From contig JALHMM010000072.1 of assembly GCA_022844045.1 (NCBI GenBank), forward strand, positions 1 to 34,965: a stretch of 34,965 bases of DNA. Direction: 5' to 3'. The DNA comes from Reyranellaceae bacterium. GTDB taxonomy: Bacteria; Pseudomonadota; Alphaproteobacteria; Reyranellales; Reyranellaceae. The stretch's first letter is position 1. Every line of letters starts with the position of its first letter. Of this stretch, positions 23,720 through 30,889 are shown piece after piece. The notes beneath the pieces were generated by a model. That model worked only from the letters and a program-made list of their open reading frames with translations, was not told the origin of the DNA and ran no database searches. Position numbers and translations under genes: made by a program.

Positions 23720-24331
23720 CTAGAGAACACGCACCGACATCACCAGCTGCGTGTAGGGAACTCGCAGCAAATCGTGATGGACGACCGACTCGACATCGCC
23801 AAGCGGCGATAGCAGGCGACGAAAGCCCTCGACATCGCGGACGTGCTGGCCGCGGTCGTTCTTGATCAGCAGTCGGGCTAACCAGTGCTGTCCCGGCACA
23901 TAACAGGGATCGATCGTGACGAACCGCGCCCCGCGGACCGCGACGCGACGGACGAGTTCGACCGTTTCGCGAATGGTCTCATCCGGCAGGTGATGCAGAA
24001 CGCCGAATGCGAAGATGTTTTCGAACCGTCCGAGCTTTGCGGCGTCGGCGTCGGAGACGCTCAGACAGTGAAAGTCGCCGCGTACGCCGTATCGCTTGCG
24101 GGCTTCCTCGATATAGGCCTCGCTGATGTCGATGCCGGTGTAGCGGACCGAGGGCGGGACGTATCCCACGCTCGCGCCGACGCCGCAGCCGATGTCGAGA
24201 ACCCGCGTGCCCGGCGCGGGGTTCAGCATTTCGATGATGAAGCGCTCGTGGCAGCGCGGCGCGCCGATCAAGGACTGGTAGCTGTCGAAAAGCGCGGGCA
24301 CGCTGAGGACGCGCTTGGCCAAGCTCAGCAT
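23720..24331 (-). CDS. Class I SAM-dependent methyltransferase
   Basis: A 203-aa methyltransferase. Motif I is VLDIGCGVG at 44-52, an acidic residue at the end of strand 2 (YTGIDIS) follows, and the motif IV region is FAFGVLHHLPDE. The rest is short, fitting a Methyltransf_11/25-type small-molecule or sugar enzyme. ATG 24331 begins MLSLAKRVLS ten bases after the flippase-candidate stop; an ATG at 24364 would overlap that gene. It is fourth in the minus-strand surface-sugar run, so the substrate may be a lipid-linked or nucleotide sugar. Unproven. Confidence 0.82.
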   Translation of the reverse strand: MLSLAKRVLSVPALFDSYQSLIGAPRCHERFIIEMLNPAPGTRVLDIGCGVGASVGYVPPSVRYTGIDISEAYIEEARKRYGVRGDFHCLSVSDADAAKLGRFENIFAFGVLHHLPDETIRETVELVRRVAVRGARFVTIDPCYVPGQHWLARLLIKNDRGQHVRDVEGFRRLLSPLGDVESVVHHDLLRVPYTQLVMSVRVL

Positions 24332-24341
24332 CGGTTCACCG

Positions 24342-24683
24342 TCACGCGCTGCCGCGGGCGACAAGGTAGAGGCCGAGCAGCACGAGGACCACGCCGGCGA
24401 GGGCGGTCTTGGTCGGAGTTTCTCCCAGCAGGAAGATCCCGGCGCAGTACACGAGCACGAAGCTGAGGACCGTGAAGGGATAGACCGCGATCAGGTCCAG
24501 CTTGGACATGCCGTAGATCCAGAACGCCGCGCCCAGCCCGTACAGCGCCAGGCCGACGACAATCCAGACATTGAGGAATGCCCAAAGCGTCAGTCGGCCG
24601 GTGGCGCCGATCTTGAGCATGACGGTTCCAGCCGATGCGCATATCGAGCCGGCGATCAGGGCGGCAAGGACCAGTCTTGGCAT
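24342..24683 (-). CDS. EamA/SMR-type small membrane protein, ArnE-like flippase candidate
   Basis: A 113-aa protein with four membrane segments: 3-23, 32-55, 63-85 and 92-110 approximately. MLKIGA in the first helix, LYGLGAAFWIYGMSKLDLIAVYPF in the middle and FLLGETPTKTALAGVVLVLLGLYLV at the end are typical of the EamA/SMR superfamily. Members such as ArnE/ArnF flip undecaprenyl-phosphate sugars, while EmrE-like members export drugs. Position between methyltransferases and next to a GtrB-like transferase and a GT-C candidate favours the lipid-linked sugar role. It starts 12 bases after the upstream methyltransferase stop. Confidence 0.82.
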   Translation of the reverse strand: MPRLVLAALIAGSICASAGTVMLKIGATGRLTLWAFLNVWIVVGLALYGLGAAFWIYGMSKLDLIAVYPFTVLSFVLVYCAGIFLLGETPTKTALAGVVLVLLGLYLVARGSA

Positions 24684-24695
24684 CGCTATGGCCCG

Positions 24696-25448
24696 TCAGC
24701 GGCTGCGCATCGTCGTGTACCAGTGCTTCAGGCCGACCAACCCCTGAACCCAGCTTGCCGGCATCTTGTCCAGGAGCGCGTTGCGCAATCGCCAGTTCAA
24801 CGGCGAGCAGTGGGGAACGCTCTCGTGGGTACCGATCTCCGTCCCGGCGGCGATGCCGCTGAGCCGCGTGACCGCGTCGCCTCGTGCAAAGAAGAGGCTG
24901 TTGTATCGGTACCACGGCTCGACCTCGGTCATGCCGACGATCGCCGGGCGAACGAAGTCGAACAGTCGATATCCCCGTGCCGCGAACCGGTCCCGCCAGA
25001 ACCCGTAGTCGCGTTCATTGACGTGGTGCAGGCCGCCCTGTCCAGGCGTCGCCGCGGAGAAGAGGATGGCATCGGCATGCCGACACAGATTGTCGACAAA
25101 CACCTCGGCGGCATCGGGTCGGATGTGCTCGGCAACTTCCAGTGAAACGATCAAGTCGAAGCGTCGATCCAGATCGAAGGGCTTCGACAGGTCGCGCTCG
25201 ATGAACCTGTCGCTTGGAATCAGGAGAGTCGCGCGATCGACGTAGTTGCCGTCGACGCCGACGTAGTCGGTGACGCCGGATAGTTTCCATTGCGCCAGCC
25301 ACGCGCCGCGGCCGCAACCGATGTCGGCAAGCGACGTGACCGGAAAGTGCTGGAGAACCAGCGGCACGACGACCGCGGCGGAGCGCGTGGAGCCTGCGGA
25401 GATGTAGTCGAAGAATCGATCGCTATAGGCCGGGCTGGACGCGGTCAT
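24696..25448 (-). CDS. SAM-dependent methyltransferase
   Basis: A 250-aa class I methyltransferase. Motif I reads ADIGCGRGAW at 41-50, the acidic loop residue follows at YVGVDGNYVD, and post-I LIVSLEVAEHIRPDAAEVFVD is the usual signature. After residue 160 comes an added segment with HHVNERDYGFWRDRF and a Trp/Arg-rich end (SWVQGLVGLKHWYTTMRSR), seen in methyltransferases of glycan loci. Start ATG 25446-25448 (MTASSPAYSDRFFDYI); upstream the frame is open but overlaps the glycosyltransferase gene. It lies 22 bases after that gene's stop. Confidence 0.85.
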   Translation of the reverse strand: MTASSPAYSDRFFDYISAGSTRSAAVVVPLVLQHFPVTSLADIGCGRGAWLAQWKLSGVTDYVGVDGNYVDRATLLIPSDRFIERDLSKPFDLDRRFDLIVSLEVAEHIRPDAAEVFVDNLCRHADAILFSAATPGQGGLHHVNERDYGFWRDRFAARGYRLFDFVRPAIVGMTEVEPWYRYNSLFFARGDAVTRLSGIAAGTEIGTHESVPHCSPLNWRLRNALLDKMPASWVQGLVGLKHWYTTMRSR

Positions 25449-25470
25449 CGATGGTATTCCGGGACGTCGT

Positions 25471-26493
25471 TCACGTGGTCGGCCGTTCGTGGATCGATCG
25501 GATGATGAACAGCGGGCGTTGCTTGGCCTGGATGTAGATCCTGCCGATATACTCGCCCATGATCGCCAGGCAAAACATCTGCATGCCGCCGAAGGCGAGC
25601 ACGAAAATCGCCGTGCTGGTCCAGCCCACGGTGGCGTCCCGGGCGAGCCAAGACCACAGGGTGAAGGCGGTAAGTGCGATCGCGGCGAGCACTGAGCCCA
25701 GCCCCAGGTAGAGGCTGATTCGCAGGGGTGCGATGGAGAAGCCCGTGATCGCATCGGCCGCGAACTTGATCATTTTCTTCAGCGGGTACTTCGTCGCGCC
25801 GGCGAATCGCGGCTGCCGTTGATAGGGGACCGCAACCTGACGAAACCCGACCCAGGCGACCATGCCGCGCACGAAACGGTGCTGTTCGGGCATGCTCAGG
25901 ATCACCTCGAGAACGCGACGGGTCATCAGGCGAAAGTCGCCTGTATCAGCCGGGATAGGAGCATCCGTGAGGCGCTGGAGAACGCGGTAGAAAAGCGCCG
26001 CCGTGCTTCTCTTGAACCAGGTCTCGCCGGCTCGCTGCAGCCGTTGGCCGTAGGCGACATCGGCGCCGGCGTCGATGATCGCCATCATGTCCGGCAGGAG
26101 CTCGGGGGGATCCTGGAGATCGGCGTCGATGACGAAGATGCGATGTCCCCTCGCCATCGAGAATCCCGCCGTCAGGGCGAGCTGGTGGCCATGATTGCGG
26201 GCGAGGTCGATGCCGACGATCATCGGGTATTGCTGCGAGAGCTCGACGATCGCGTCCCATGTACGGTCGGTAGAGCCATCGTTGACGATCACGATCTCGT
26301 AGTCGTCGCCCACGACGCGGCGGCAGGCGGCCGAGGTCCGTCGCAGCATCTCCGGGAGGCTGTCAGCCTCGTTGTAGCAGGGTATGACGACGGACAGGCT
26401 CTTCAACGGCGACGTGCAGCGCGGGTGCTGCCGGCCTGCGGCGAAAAAACCATGTTGCGCGGCTACGACGGCACTTCCGTTGGTGTCATGCAT
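25471..26493 (-). CDS. Family 2 glycosyltransferase, GtrB/ArnC-like polyprenyl-phosphate sugar transferase
   Basis: A 340-aa inner-membrane enzyme. LSVVIPCYNEADS begins the GT-A domain at about residue 33; VNDGSTD is at 70-76, the metal-binding DADLQDPPE at 123-131 and TGDFRL at 184-189. Two C-terminal membrane segments (about 258-282 and 293-315) and the closing GEYIGRIYIQAKQRP are the layout of GtrB, ArnC and YkcC-type enzymes that attach a sugar to undecaprenyl phosphate on the cytoplasmic face. Start: earlier ATGs at 26574 and 26556 lie within a 14-bp hairpin, so I prefer ATG 26493; ATG 26529 remains possible. First gene of the surface-sugar run. Confidence 0.9.
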   Translation of the reverse strand: MHDTNGSAVVAAQHGFFAAGRQHPRCTSPLKSLSVVIPCYNEADSLPEMLRRTSAACRRVVGDDYEIVIVNDGSTDRTWDAIVELSQQYPMIVGIDLARNHGHQLALTAGFSMARGHRIFVIDADLQDPPELLPDMMAIIDAGADVAYGQRLQRAGETWFKRSTAALFYRVLQRLTDAPIPADTGDFRLMTRRVLEVILSMPEQHRFVRGMVAWVGFRQVAVPYQRQPRFAGATKYPLKKMIKFAADAITGFSIAPLRISLYLGLGSVLAAIALTAFTLWSWLARDATVGWTSTAIFVLAFGGMQMFCLAIMGEYIGRIYIQAKQRPLFIIRSIHERPTT

Positions 26494-26548
26494 CGCCTGC
26501 CCAAGCGACGGGTCTACCGAGCCTGCCATGCGGGCAGCCTTAACCCAT

Positions 26549-26580
26549 TCGCCCATGGTTGGCAAACCAGCCATGGGCGA
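26549..26580 (-). terminator. Hairpin after the amidohydrolase gene
   Basis: TCGCCCATGGTTGG and CCAGCCATGGGCGA form a 14-bp stem (one G-U) around a CAAA loop, 22 bases past the amidohydrolase stop. No T-run follows on the minus strand, so it may be a Rho-assisted terminator or a stabilising 3' hairpin. It lies before the preferred start of the glycosyltransferase gene. Confidence 0.5.
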
Positions 26581-26601
26581 TCCGCGCGGCGTTGATCGAA
26601 C

Positions 26602-27705
26602 CTAGGCTACGGCAAGCCCATAGAGCTCTGCGACGTTGTCATGCAGGATCGCGTCGCGCATGTCGGCGCTCATATGCGCGGTCTGCTCGGCGATCACCCG
26701 CTGGCTGTTGGGCCAAGTCGAATCGCTGTGCGGGAAGTCGCTGGCCCACATCAGGCGATGGTGGTTCATGTCGCCGGCGAACTTGAACGCGGTCCAGTCG
26801 TCCTGGAACGTCATGTAGATGTTCTCGCGGAAGTACTCGCTGGGCATCCTGGGCAACTCGCTGCCGCGCATCCAGTGCCGGTGCCGCTTGTAGGCGTGGT
26901 CCATGCGGTACATGAAATGCGGCGCCCAGCCGGCATCGGCCTCGACGCAGACGATCTTCAGCTTGGGATGCCGGTCGAAGACGCCGGAGAATACCAGCAT
27001 CCCCATGATGTCCTGGTTGCCGCGGATGATCGACATGAACGAGTTCACGCGTGGTCCGCGGTGCTTCTTGATGCCGTCGCTGCGTGACGTGAGGATGTGG
27101 AACGACAGCGGCATCTTCATGTCGATAGCCGCTTCCCAGAACGGGTCGTAGATGCGGCTGTCGTAGTCCTCGACGCCGGGATCGCCGGGCAGCATGGCGC
27201 CCTTGAAGCCCATCGCCTTCATGCGTCGCAGATCCTCGATACCTTCCTCGACCGTGCGCATCGCCGTCTGGCCCAGGCCATAGATGCGATCCGGCGCGCC
27301 GGCGCAGTAGGTCTGCAGCCACCGGTTATAGGCCTCCATGCAGGCGCGCTTGTAGTCGAGGTCCTTGTGGTTGCAGAGCACCATGCCGACCGAGGGATAG
27401 ATCATCTCGGCGGCGACGCCGTCGCGATCCATGTCGACCAGACGCGCCATGGGATCCCAGCCGCCGCGATGCAGCTTGTCGAAATCGGCGCCGATCATGC
27501 TCAGCTCCTCGGGCGGCACGCCGGCGCCGGAGGCCAACGACACCGGCATCGGCGTGCCCATGCCGGGGATCATGAACACGTCGCCCTTCTCGGTGCCGCG
27601 CTGCAAATGCGGCGCGCGGTCGCGAAACGCCGGGTCGATGAAGTCGATGTAACAATTGGGCGGTTCGGTGATGTGCGAATCGGCGGAGATCGGCCGCTTG
27701 GTCAT
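26602..27705 (-). CDS. Amidohydrolase_2 (ACMSD-like) family metal-dependent hydrolase
   Basis: A 367-aa TIM-barrel hydrolase. Metal ligands are visible: D9 and H11 in SADSHITEP, H203 in SFHILTS and D323 in ASDFPHSDSTWP. E256 lies in the VEADAGW block. The family includes ACMSD and decarboxylases of aromatic acids as well as hydrolases, so the reaction cannot be fixed. ATG 27703-27705 (MTKRPISADSH) puts the metal motif at the usual place. The gene is on the minus strand between an AI-2E transporter gene and the glycosyltransferase run; a fragment of a related 3' end sits 4.8 kb downstream. Confidence 0.9.
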   Translation of the reverse strand: MTKRPISADSHITEPPNCYIDFIDPAFRDRAPHLQRGTEKGDVFMIPGMGTPMPVSLASGAGVPPEELSMIGADFDKLHRGGWDPMARLVDMDRDGVAAEMIYPSVGMVLCNHKDLDYKRACMEAYNRWLQTYCAGAPDRIYGLGQTAMRTVEEGIEDLRRMKAMGFKGAMLPGDPGVEDYDSRIYDPFWEAAIDMKMPLSFHILTSRSDGIKKHRGPRVNSFMSIIRGNQDIMGMLVFSGVFDRHPKLKIVCVEADAGWAPHFMYRMDHAYKRHRHWMRGSELPRMPSEYFRENIYMTFQDDWTAFKFAGDMNHHRLMWASDFPHSDSTWPNSQRVIAEQTAHMSADMRDAILHDNVAELYGLAVA

Positions 27706-27755
27706 GACGCTTCCTCGGTATTCGCTTGCTGTTGATGGGATGATCCGCCCGTTCA

Positions 27756-27776
27756 GGGCGGGCTGTAAACCCGCCC
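27756..27776 (-). terminator. Hairpin after the AI-2E transporter gene
   Basis: GGGCGGG and CCCGCCC form a perfect 7-bp stem around CTGTAAA, 20 bases past the stop at 27796. There is no T-run. It may end or protect the transcript; support is limited. Confidence 0.35.
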
Positions 27777-27795
27777 GGACCGCGATACGGACATA

Positions 27796-28839
27796 TCAGG
27801 CGTGTTCGGAGGGCAGCCGTCCGTCGGCCGACAGCAGCACCGCCACGGGGCGCGTGCTCTCGAAGTTCGACAGCACGATCAACATCACCACCATGATCGG
27901 CACGCACAGGAACATGCCGACCACGCCCCAGATCGTGCCCCAGACCATCAGGGAGATGATCACCACCAGGGCCGAGAGGTTCAGCGAGCGGCCGAGCATC
28001 GCCGGCTCGACGACATTGGCCATGATGATCTGCAGCGGCCCGACGGTGAACAGCACGATCAGGAACGGGGTGAGGCTGTCGAACTGGACCAGGGTGAGCA
28101 GGGTCGGCGCGATGATCGCCAGGATCGAGCCGATGGTGGGGATGAAATAGAAGAAGAACATCATCACCGCCCAGAAGCCCGCGAAGTCGACGCCGACGGC
28201 GGCCATCAGGACATAGGCGACGGCCGAGGTGAAGGCGGCCAGCGTGGTCTTGATGCGGATGTAGACGCGGATGTCCCGGCTGATGCGATCGAGCACCGAC
28301 AGCATGCGCGCCTCCTGCGCCGGGTCGGTGAACATCAGGGTGAGCTTGCGCCGGAAATGGCCCGCTTCGACGAACAGGAAGCCGGTGTAGACCAGCACGA
28401 TGCCGGCGACGCTGACCAGGGCCGCCACTGCCGTGGCCACATCGCCCAGCGTGTCGGCGAGGCTGACACGGCTGAACAACTCGGCCAGGGTGGGCGCCGG
28501 CTCGTCGGTGGCGAGGCTCCACGCCTGGCCGATCAGCTTCTGCAGCCGCACCTGGTAGTTGGGCGCCGCGGCGATCACGGCGGTGACGTTTGTGGTGATC
28601 GTGCGACCTAGCACCCAGAGCAGCCCACCCATCGCCAGGATGGCGGCGGGCAGGGCGATCAGGCGCGGGATCCTGATCTTGAGCTTCCCCGGCCGCTCAA
28701 TGACGTCGGCCAGCGCGTCGACCATGTACCAGAGCACCAGCGCCAGGACGAAGGGCAGCAACAGGCTGCGACCGACGATCAGTAGGTAGACAGTGGCGGC
28801 GATGACGATCGTCCAGAGGGCCGCGCGCTGCAGGGTCAT
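27796..28839 (-). CDS. AI-2E family transporter
   Basis: A 347-aa inner-membrane protein of the AI-2E/PerM/YdiK family. Hydrophobic segments begin near 8, 58, 142, 200, 228, 258 and 300. The family-typical region is visible in the C-terminal half: FFFYFIPTIGSILAIIAPTLL, then VEPAMLGRSLNLSALVVIISLMVWGTIWGVVGMFLCVPIMV. A soluble stretch of about 60 residues lies between segments 2 and 3. Some members export autoinducer-2, others work as Na+/H+ antiporters; the name is historical. The start overlaps the stop of the decayed antiporter frame (ATGA). Confidence 0.92.
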   Translation of the reverse strand: MTLQRAALWTIVIAATVYLLIVGRSLLLPFVLALVLWYMVDALADVIERPGKLKIRIPRLIALPAAILAMGGLLWVLGRTITTNVTAVIAAAPNYQVRLQKLIGQAWSLATDEPAPTLAELFSRVSLADTLGDVATAVAALVSVAGIVLVYTGFLFVEAGHFRRKLTLMFTDPAQEARMLSVLDRISRDIRVYIRIKTTLAAFTSAVAYVLMAAVGVDFAGFWAVMMFFFYFIPTIGSILAIIAPTLLTLVQFDSLTPFLIVLFTVGPLQIIMANVVEPAMLGRSLNLSALVVIISLMVWGTIWGVVGMFLCVPIMVVMLIVLSNFESTRPVAVLLSADGRLPSEHA

Positions 28840-29710
28840 GGCAACTCCATATCAGGAACGACGTGGCGGCGCAGCGGCCACATGGCCATCTGACCAGTGG
28901 TCGGCGTCTTGGGCGCTGCGGGCTGCGGGCCACTCATCGCCGCCGCCGCCCGGCCGGCCGGCAGCAGGCCACCCAACGACGTCACCACCGCCAGGACGAT
29001 GGCGGCGTTCGCAATCGCCTGGTCGATGAGGTGCTCTCCGGTGGTGTTTCTGGCGCCGTAGGCTACCAGGGCCACCGCCAGGGTGGCGGCGACCTGCGGC
29101 ACCGGCAGCGCGCACATCGCGCCCCGGTCGGCGGCCGGATAACCGACGATCGCGCCGCATAGGCGGGCGGCCGAAAGGCCGGCGAGATGGATCGGCAGGC
29201 AGATCGCCAGCATGAGGATCGAGAGCGTGTCGGTGAAGACCCTAGCGCCCACTGCCACGACCACGGCCTCGCGGCCCATCAGCCCGGCATCCTTGAAGAT
29301 TGGCAGGCCCAGACGCGTATGCGGAGGCGAGGATCGCGCCCACGACCAGGCAGGTGTTCCAGCCATAGCCCGCGGTCAGTGCCACGGCCGCGCCGGCCCA
29401 GGAACGGCAGCGAGAAGGTCAAGGCGCCGAAGATCGCCGACTGCCGCTTGGTGCGGTTGAACTCGCGGAAATCGATCTCGAACCCGGCGAAGAACATCAG
29501 CATCAGCTTGCCGATCTCCGCGAAGATGGCCACGAACTCCCCTTCGACGCGCAGCACGCCGCTGAGATGCGGGCCGAGCAGGATGCCGGCCAGGATCCTG
29601 CCGACCACGCCGGGCACCCGGAAGCGACGCATGATTTGCGGCAGGACAAGGGTGAGCAGGAGGGTCAGCGCTACCGTCGTCAGCATCGGCAAATGTTTGA
29701 GGAACCACAT
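28836..29710 (-). pseudogene. Decayed cation:proton antiporter (CPA2/KefB-like)
   Basis: From ATG 29710 the frame encodes MWFLKHLPML, VVGRILAGILLGPHLSG and IGKLMLMFFAGFEIDF, the start of a CPA2-type Na+(K+)/H+ antiporter. Near 29397-29399 an extra base shifts the frame; the next stretch (LTAGYGWNTCLVVGAILAS) is in a second frame, and near 29322 another extra base moves it to a third (LGLPIFKDAGLMGREAVVVAVGA). After AICLPIHLAGLSAA the reading jumps to ALPVPQVAATLAVALVAYGA, so about half of the usual transmembrane core is missing. The remaining frame ends VVPDMELP at 28836. Two shifts plus a deletion make a functional product unlikely. Confidence 0.82.
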
Positions 29711-29788
29711 GCCGTCCCCCCCGGTCCAGCGCATCGAACTATAGGCGGGCCCCGACACCCCCTCAATCCGGCCGCCTCAAGGGTGCGC

Positions 29789-29817
29789 TGGACAAGCTGG
29801 AACCGGTTTCCTATAAG
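29789..29817 (+). promoter_or_regulatory. Promoter for tRNA-Phe
   Basis: TGGACA at 29789-29794 and TATAAG at 29812-29817 are separated by 17 bases, close to the sigma-70 consensus. The tRNA begins 70 bases further on, leaving room for a processed 5' leader. Confidence 0.5.
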
Positions 29818-29887
29818 CCGCGAACCAAGGCGGATGGCCCCCGGCCGTTTGCCCTCCGGCGTCGATGCCCGTCATCGCCGCGCGTGG

Positions 29888-29963
29888 GCCCAGGTAGCTC
29901 AGTTGGTAGAGCATGCGACTGAAAATCGCAGTGTCGGTGGTTCAATTCCGCCCCTGGGCACCA
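29888..29963 (+). tRNA. tRNA-Phe (anticodon GAA)
   Basis: A full cloverleaf can be drawn. The acceptor stem is GCCCAGG with CCTGGGC, and the D arm is in AGCTCAGTTGGTAGAGC. The anticodon stem is TGCGA/TCGCA around CTGAAAA, giving GAA. The T arm is CGGTGGTTCAATTCCGCCC-like. The discriminator is A and CCA is encoded (29961-29963). No second copy of its 3' end is seen nearby, so there is no sign that it is an integration site here. Confidence 0.96.
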
Positions 29964-30664
29964 TTCCTTTTCAAGGGCTTAGTGATCGATCGTCTCGATT
30001 TCTAACCAAGTTGGCCCGGTTTCCAGCTTGAGTCGGACGAATCAGGTTCATCAGGCGTTCTGCGCCTTGGCGCTCGACGCTGCTGGGTGGCGATCCAATG
30101 CCGCGAGTGCACGATCGGATGCAACTCGGCGATTTCCCTCGCGCTCATGGCGGCATCACCGGCGTGGCCAAGGGCTACTGCGCGTGCTTCGCGATCGAGT
30201 CCTTCGGCCTGCGGAGCTTTCACGAGGGTCCACAGCTTCGTTTGGAGGCCGTCTCCTGTAGAGGGCTGCTTTTTCGCTAACCGCGATTTGGGTGTCCTCG
30301 CGCTTAGCTCCATTCTGTTGCCGGCTTAAGATCTTGAACTCATCCGGCGACCACAACTGGTTGCATCTGGCGTATCGGGGCGCGCGCCAACAATGATATA
30401 CCCAGCGCAGGGTTGCCGGCAGCCCCATACCAGATCGACATCATCGATCAGCGCTTGAACGAGCGTCAACGCCAGCGCCGCCGCACGGCCTTTCGATTTG
30501 CGCGCGTTTGGCGCCGATGGGGAAACCAATCGAGGCGTTCGCGCCGCCTGTCGGCAGCGCCTGCGCAGGGCGGCCGATCTTCGTCCGCTGCCGACGATCA
30601 CCGACGAGCTCTTGTCGCAGTGAATCGGGCGGACATGATCCATAGCCGAATCAATAGCCGACTA
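29964..30664. other. Gene-poor stretch with debris, no intact gene
   Basis: About 700 bases after the tRNA hold no frame I can support. Open frames on both strands are short, Arg/Ser-rich and without family similarity that I recognise. Composition is less GC-rich and less codon-like than the surroundings. The end of an open frame running from about 30413 to 30736 has conserved similarity in its last 24 codons to the frame ending at 33501, so at least that part derives from a gene. The rest is probably relict sequence. Confidence 0.6.
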
Positions 30665-30780
30665 GTTGCGACCGTTGTGGTACGGGTTCGGGCCGACGAA
30701 GCAAGAGCCTATGCCGGTTCTCGGACGAGTCGGTGACTGGCGCCGAGGTCCGGGTGGCAAGCTTGAAGAGTATCGGTGAG
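30665..30780 (+). repeat. Diverged direct repeat, copy 1: end of an unknown gene plus start of an FkbM-type gene
   Basis: This stretch aligns with 33430-33557. The first part encodes VVVRVRADEARAYA and stops at TGA 30734-30736; the partner reads VVVRVRTNETRAYA and stops at TGA 33499-33501. Overlapping the stop, a GTG at 30733 opens TGAEVRVASLKSIGEA, which matches TGDGAGGGVQVASLRSFAET at the start of the methyltransferase at 33498, apart from a four-codon length difference. The rest of the methyltransferase is missing here. It is thus a duplicated gene junction with the second gene truncated. Confidence 0.75.
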
Positions 30781-30798
30781 GCGCAGGCTGCCGCCGCC
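30733..30798 (+). pseudogene. Truncated start of an FkbM-type methyltransferase gene
   Basis: GTG 30733 begins VTGAEVRVASLKSIGEAQA, like the first 20 codons of the gene at 33498. The frame then diverges to unrelated residues and passes into the membrane-protein gene region. No methyltransferase motif is present, so only the 5' end remains. Confidence 0.6.
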
Positions 30799-30889
30799 GT
30801 GAGCGACGCATCATCGCCCGAGCTGTGCGACAACGGATTGGCGATCCGCGGAGCGAGATTTGCCTGCCAATGTATGAGGAAGAAGGGCA

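Noticed and set aside
29888..29963. tRNA-Phe as an attachment site of an integrated element
   Set aside because: No integrase gene and no second copy of the tRNA 3' end were found in the window; kept only as a possibility in the findings.
30002..30643. Several 80-105 codon frames on both strands after the tRNA
   Set aside because: They are Arg/Ser-rich, overlap one another, lack ribosome sites and resemble no family that I know.
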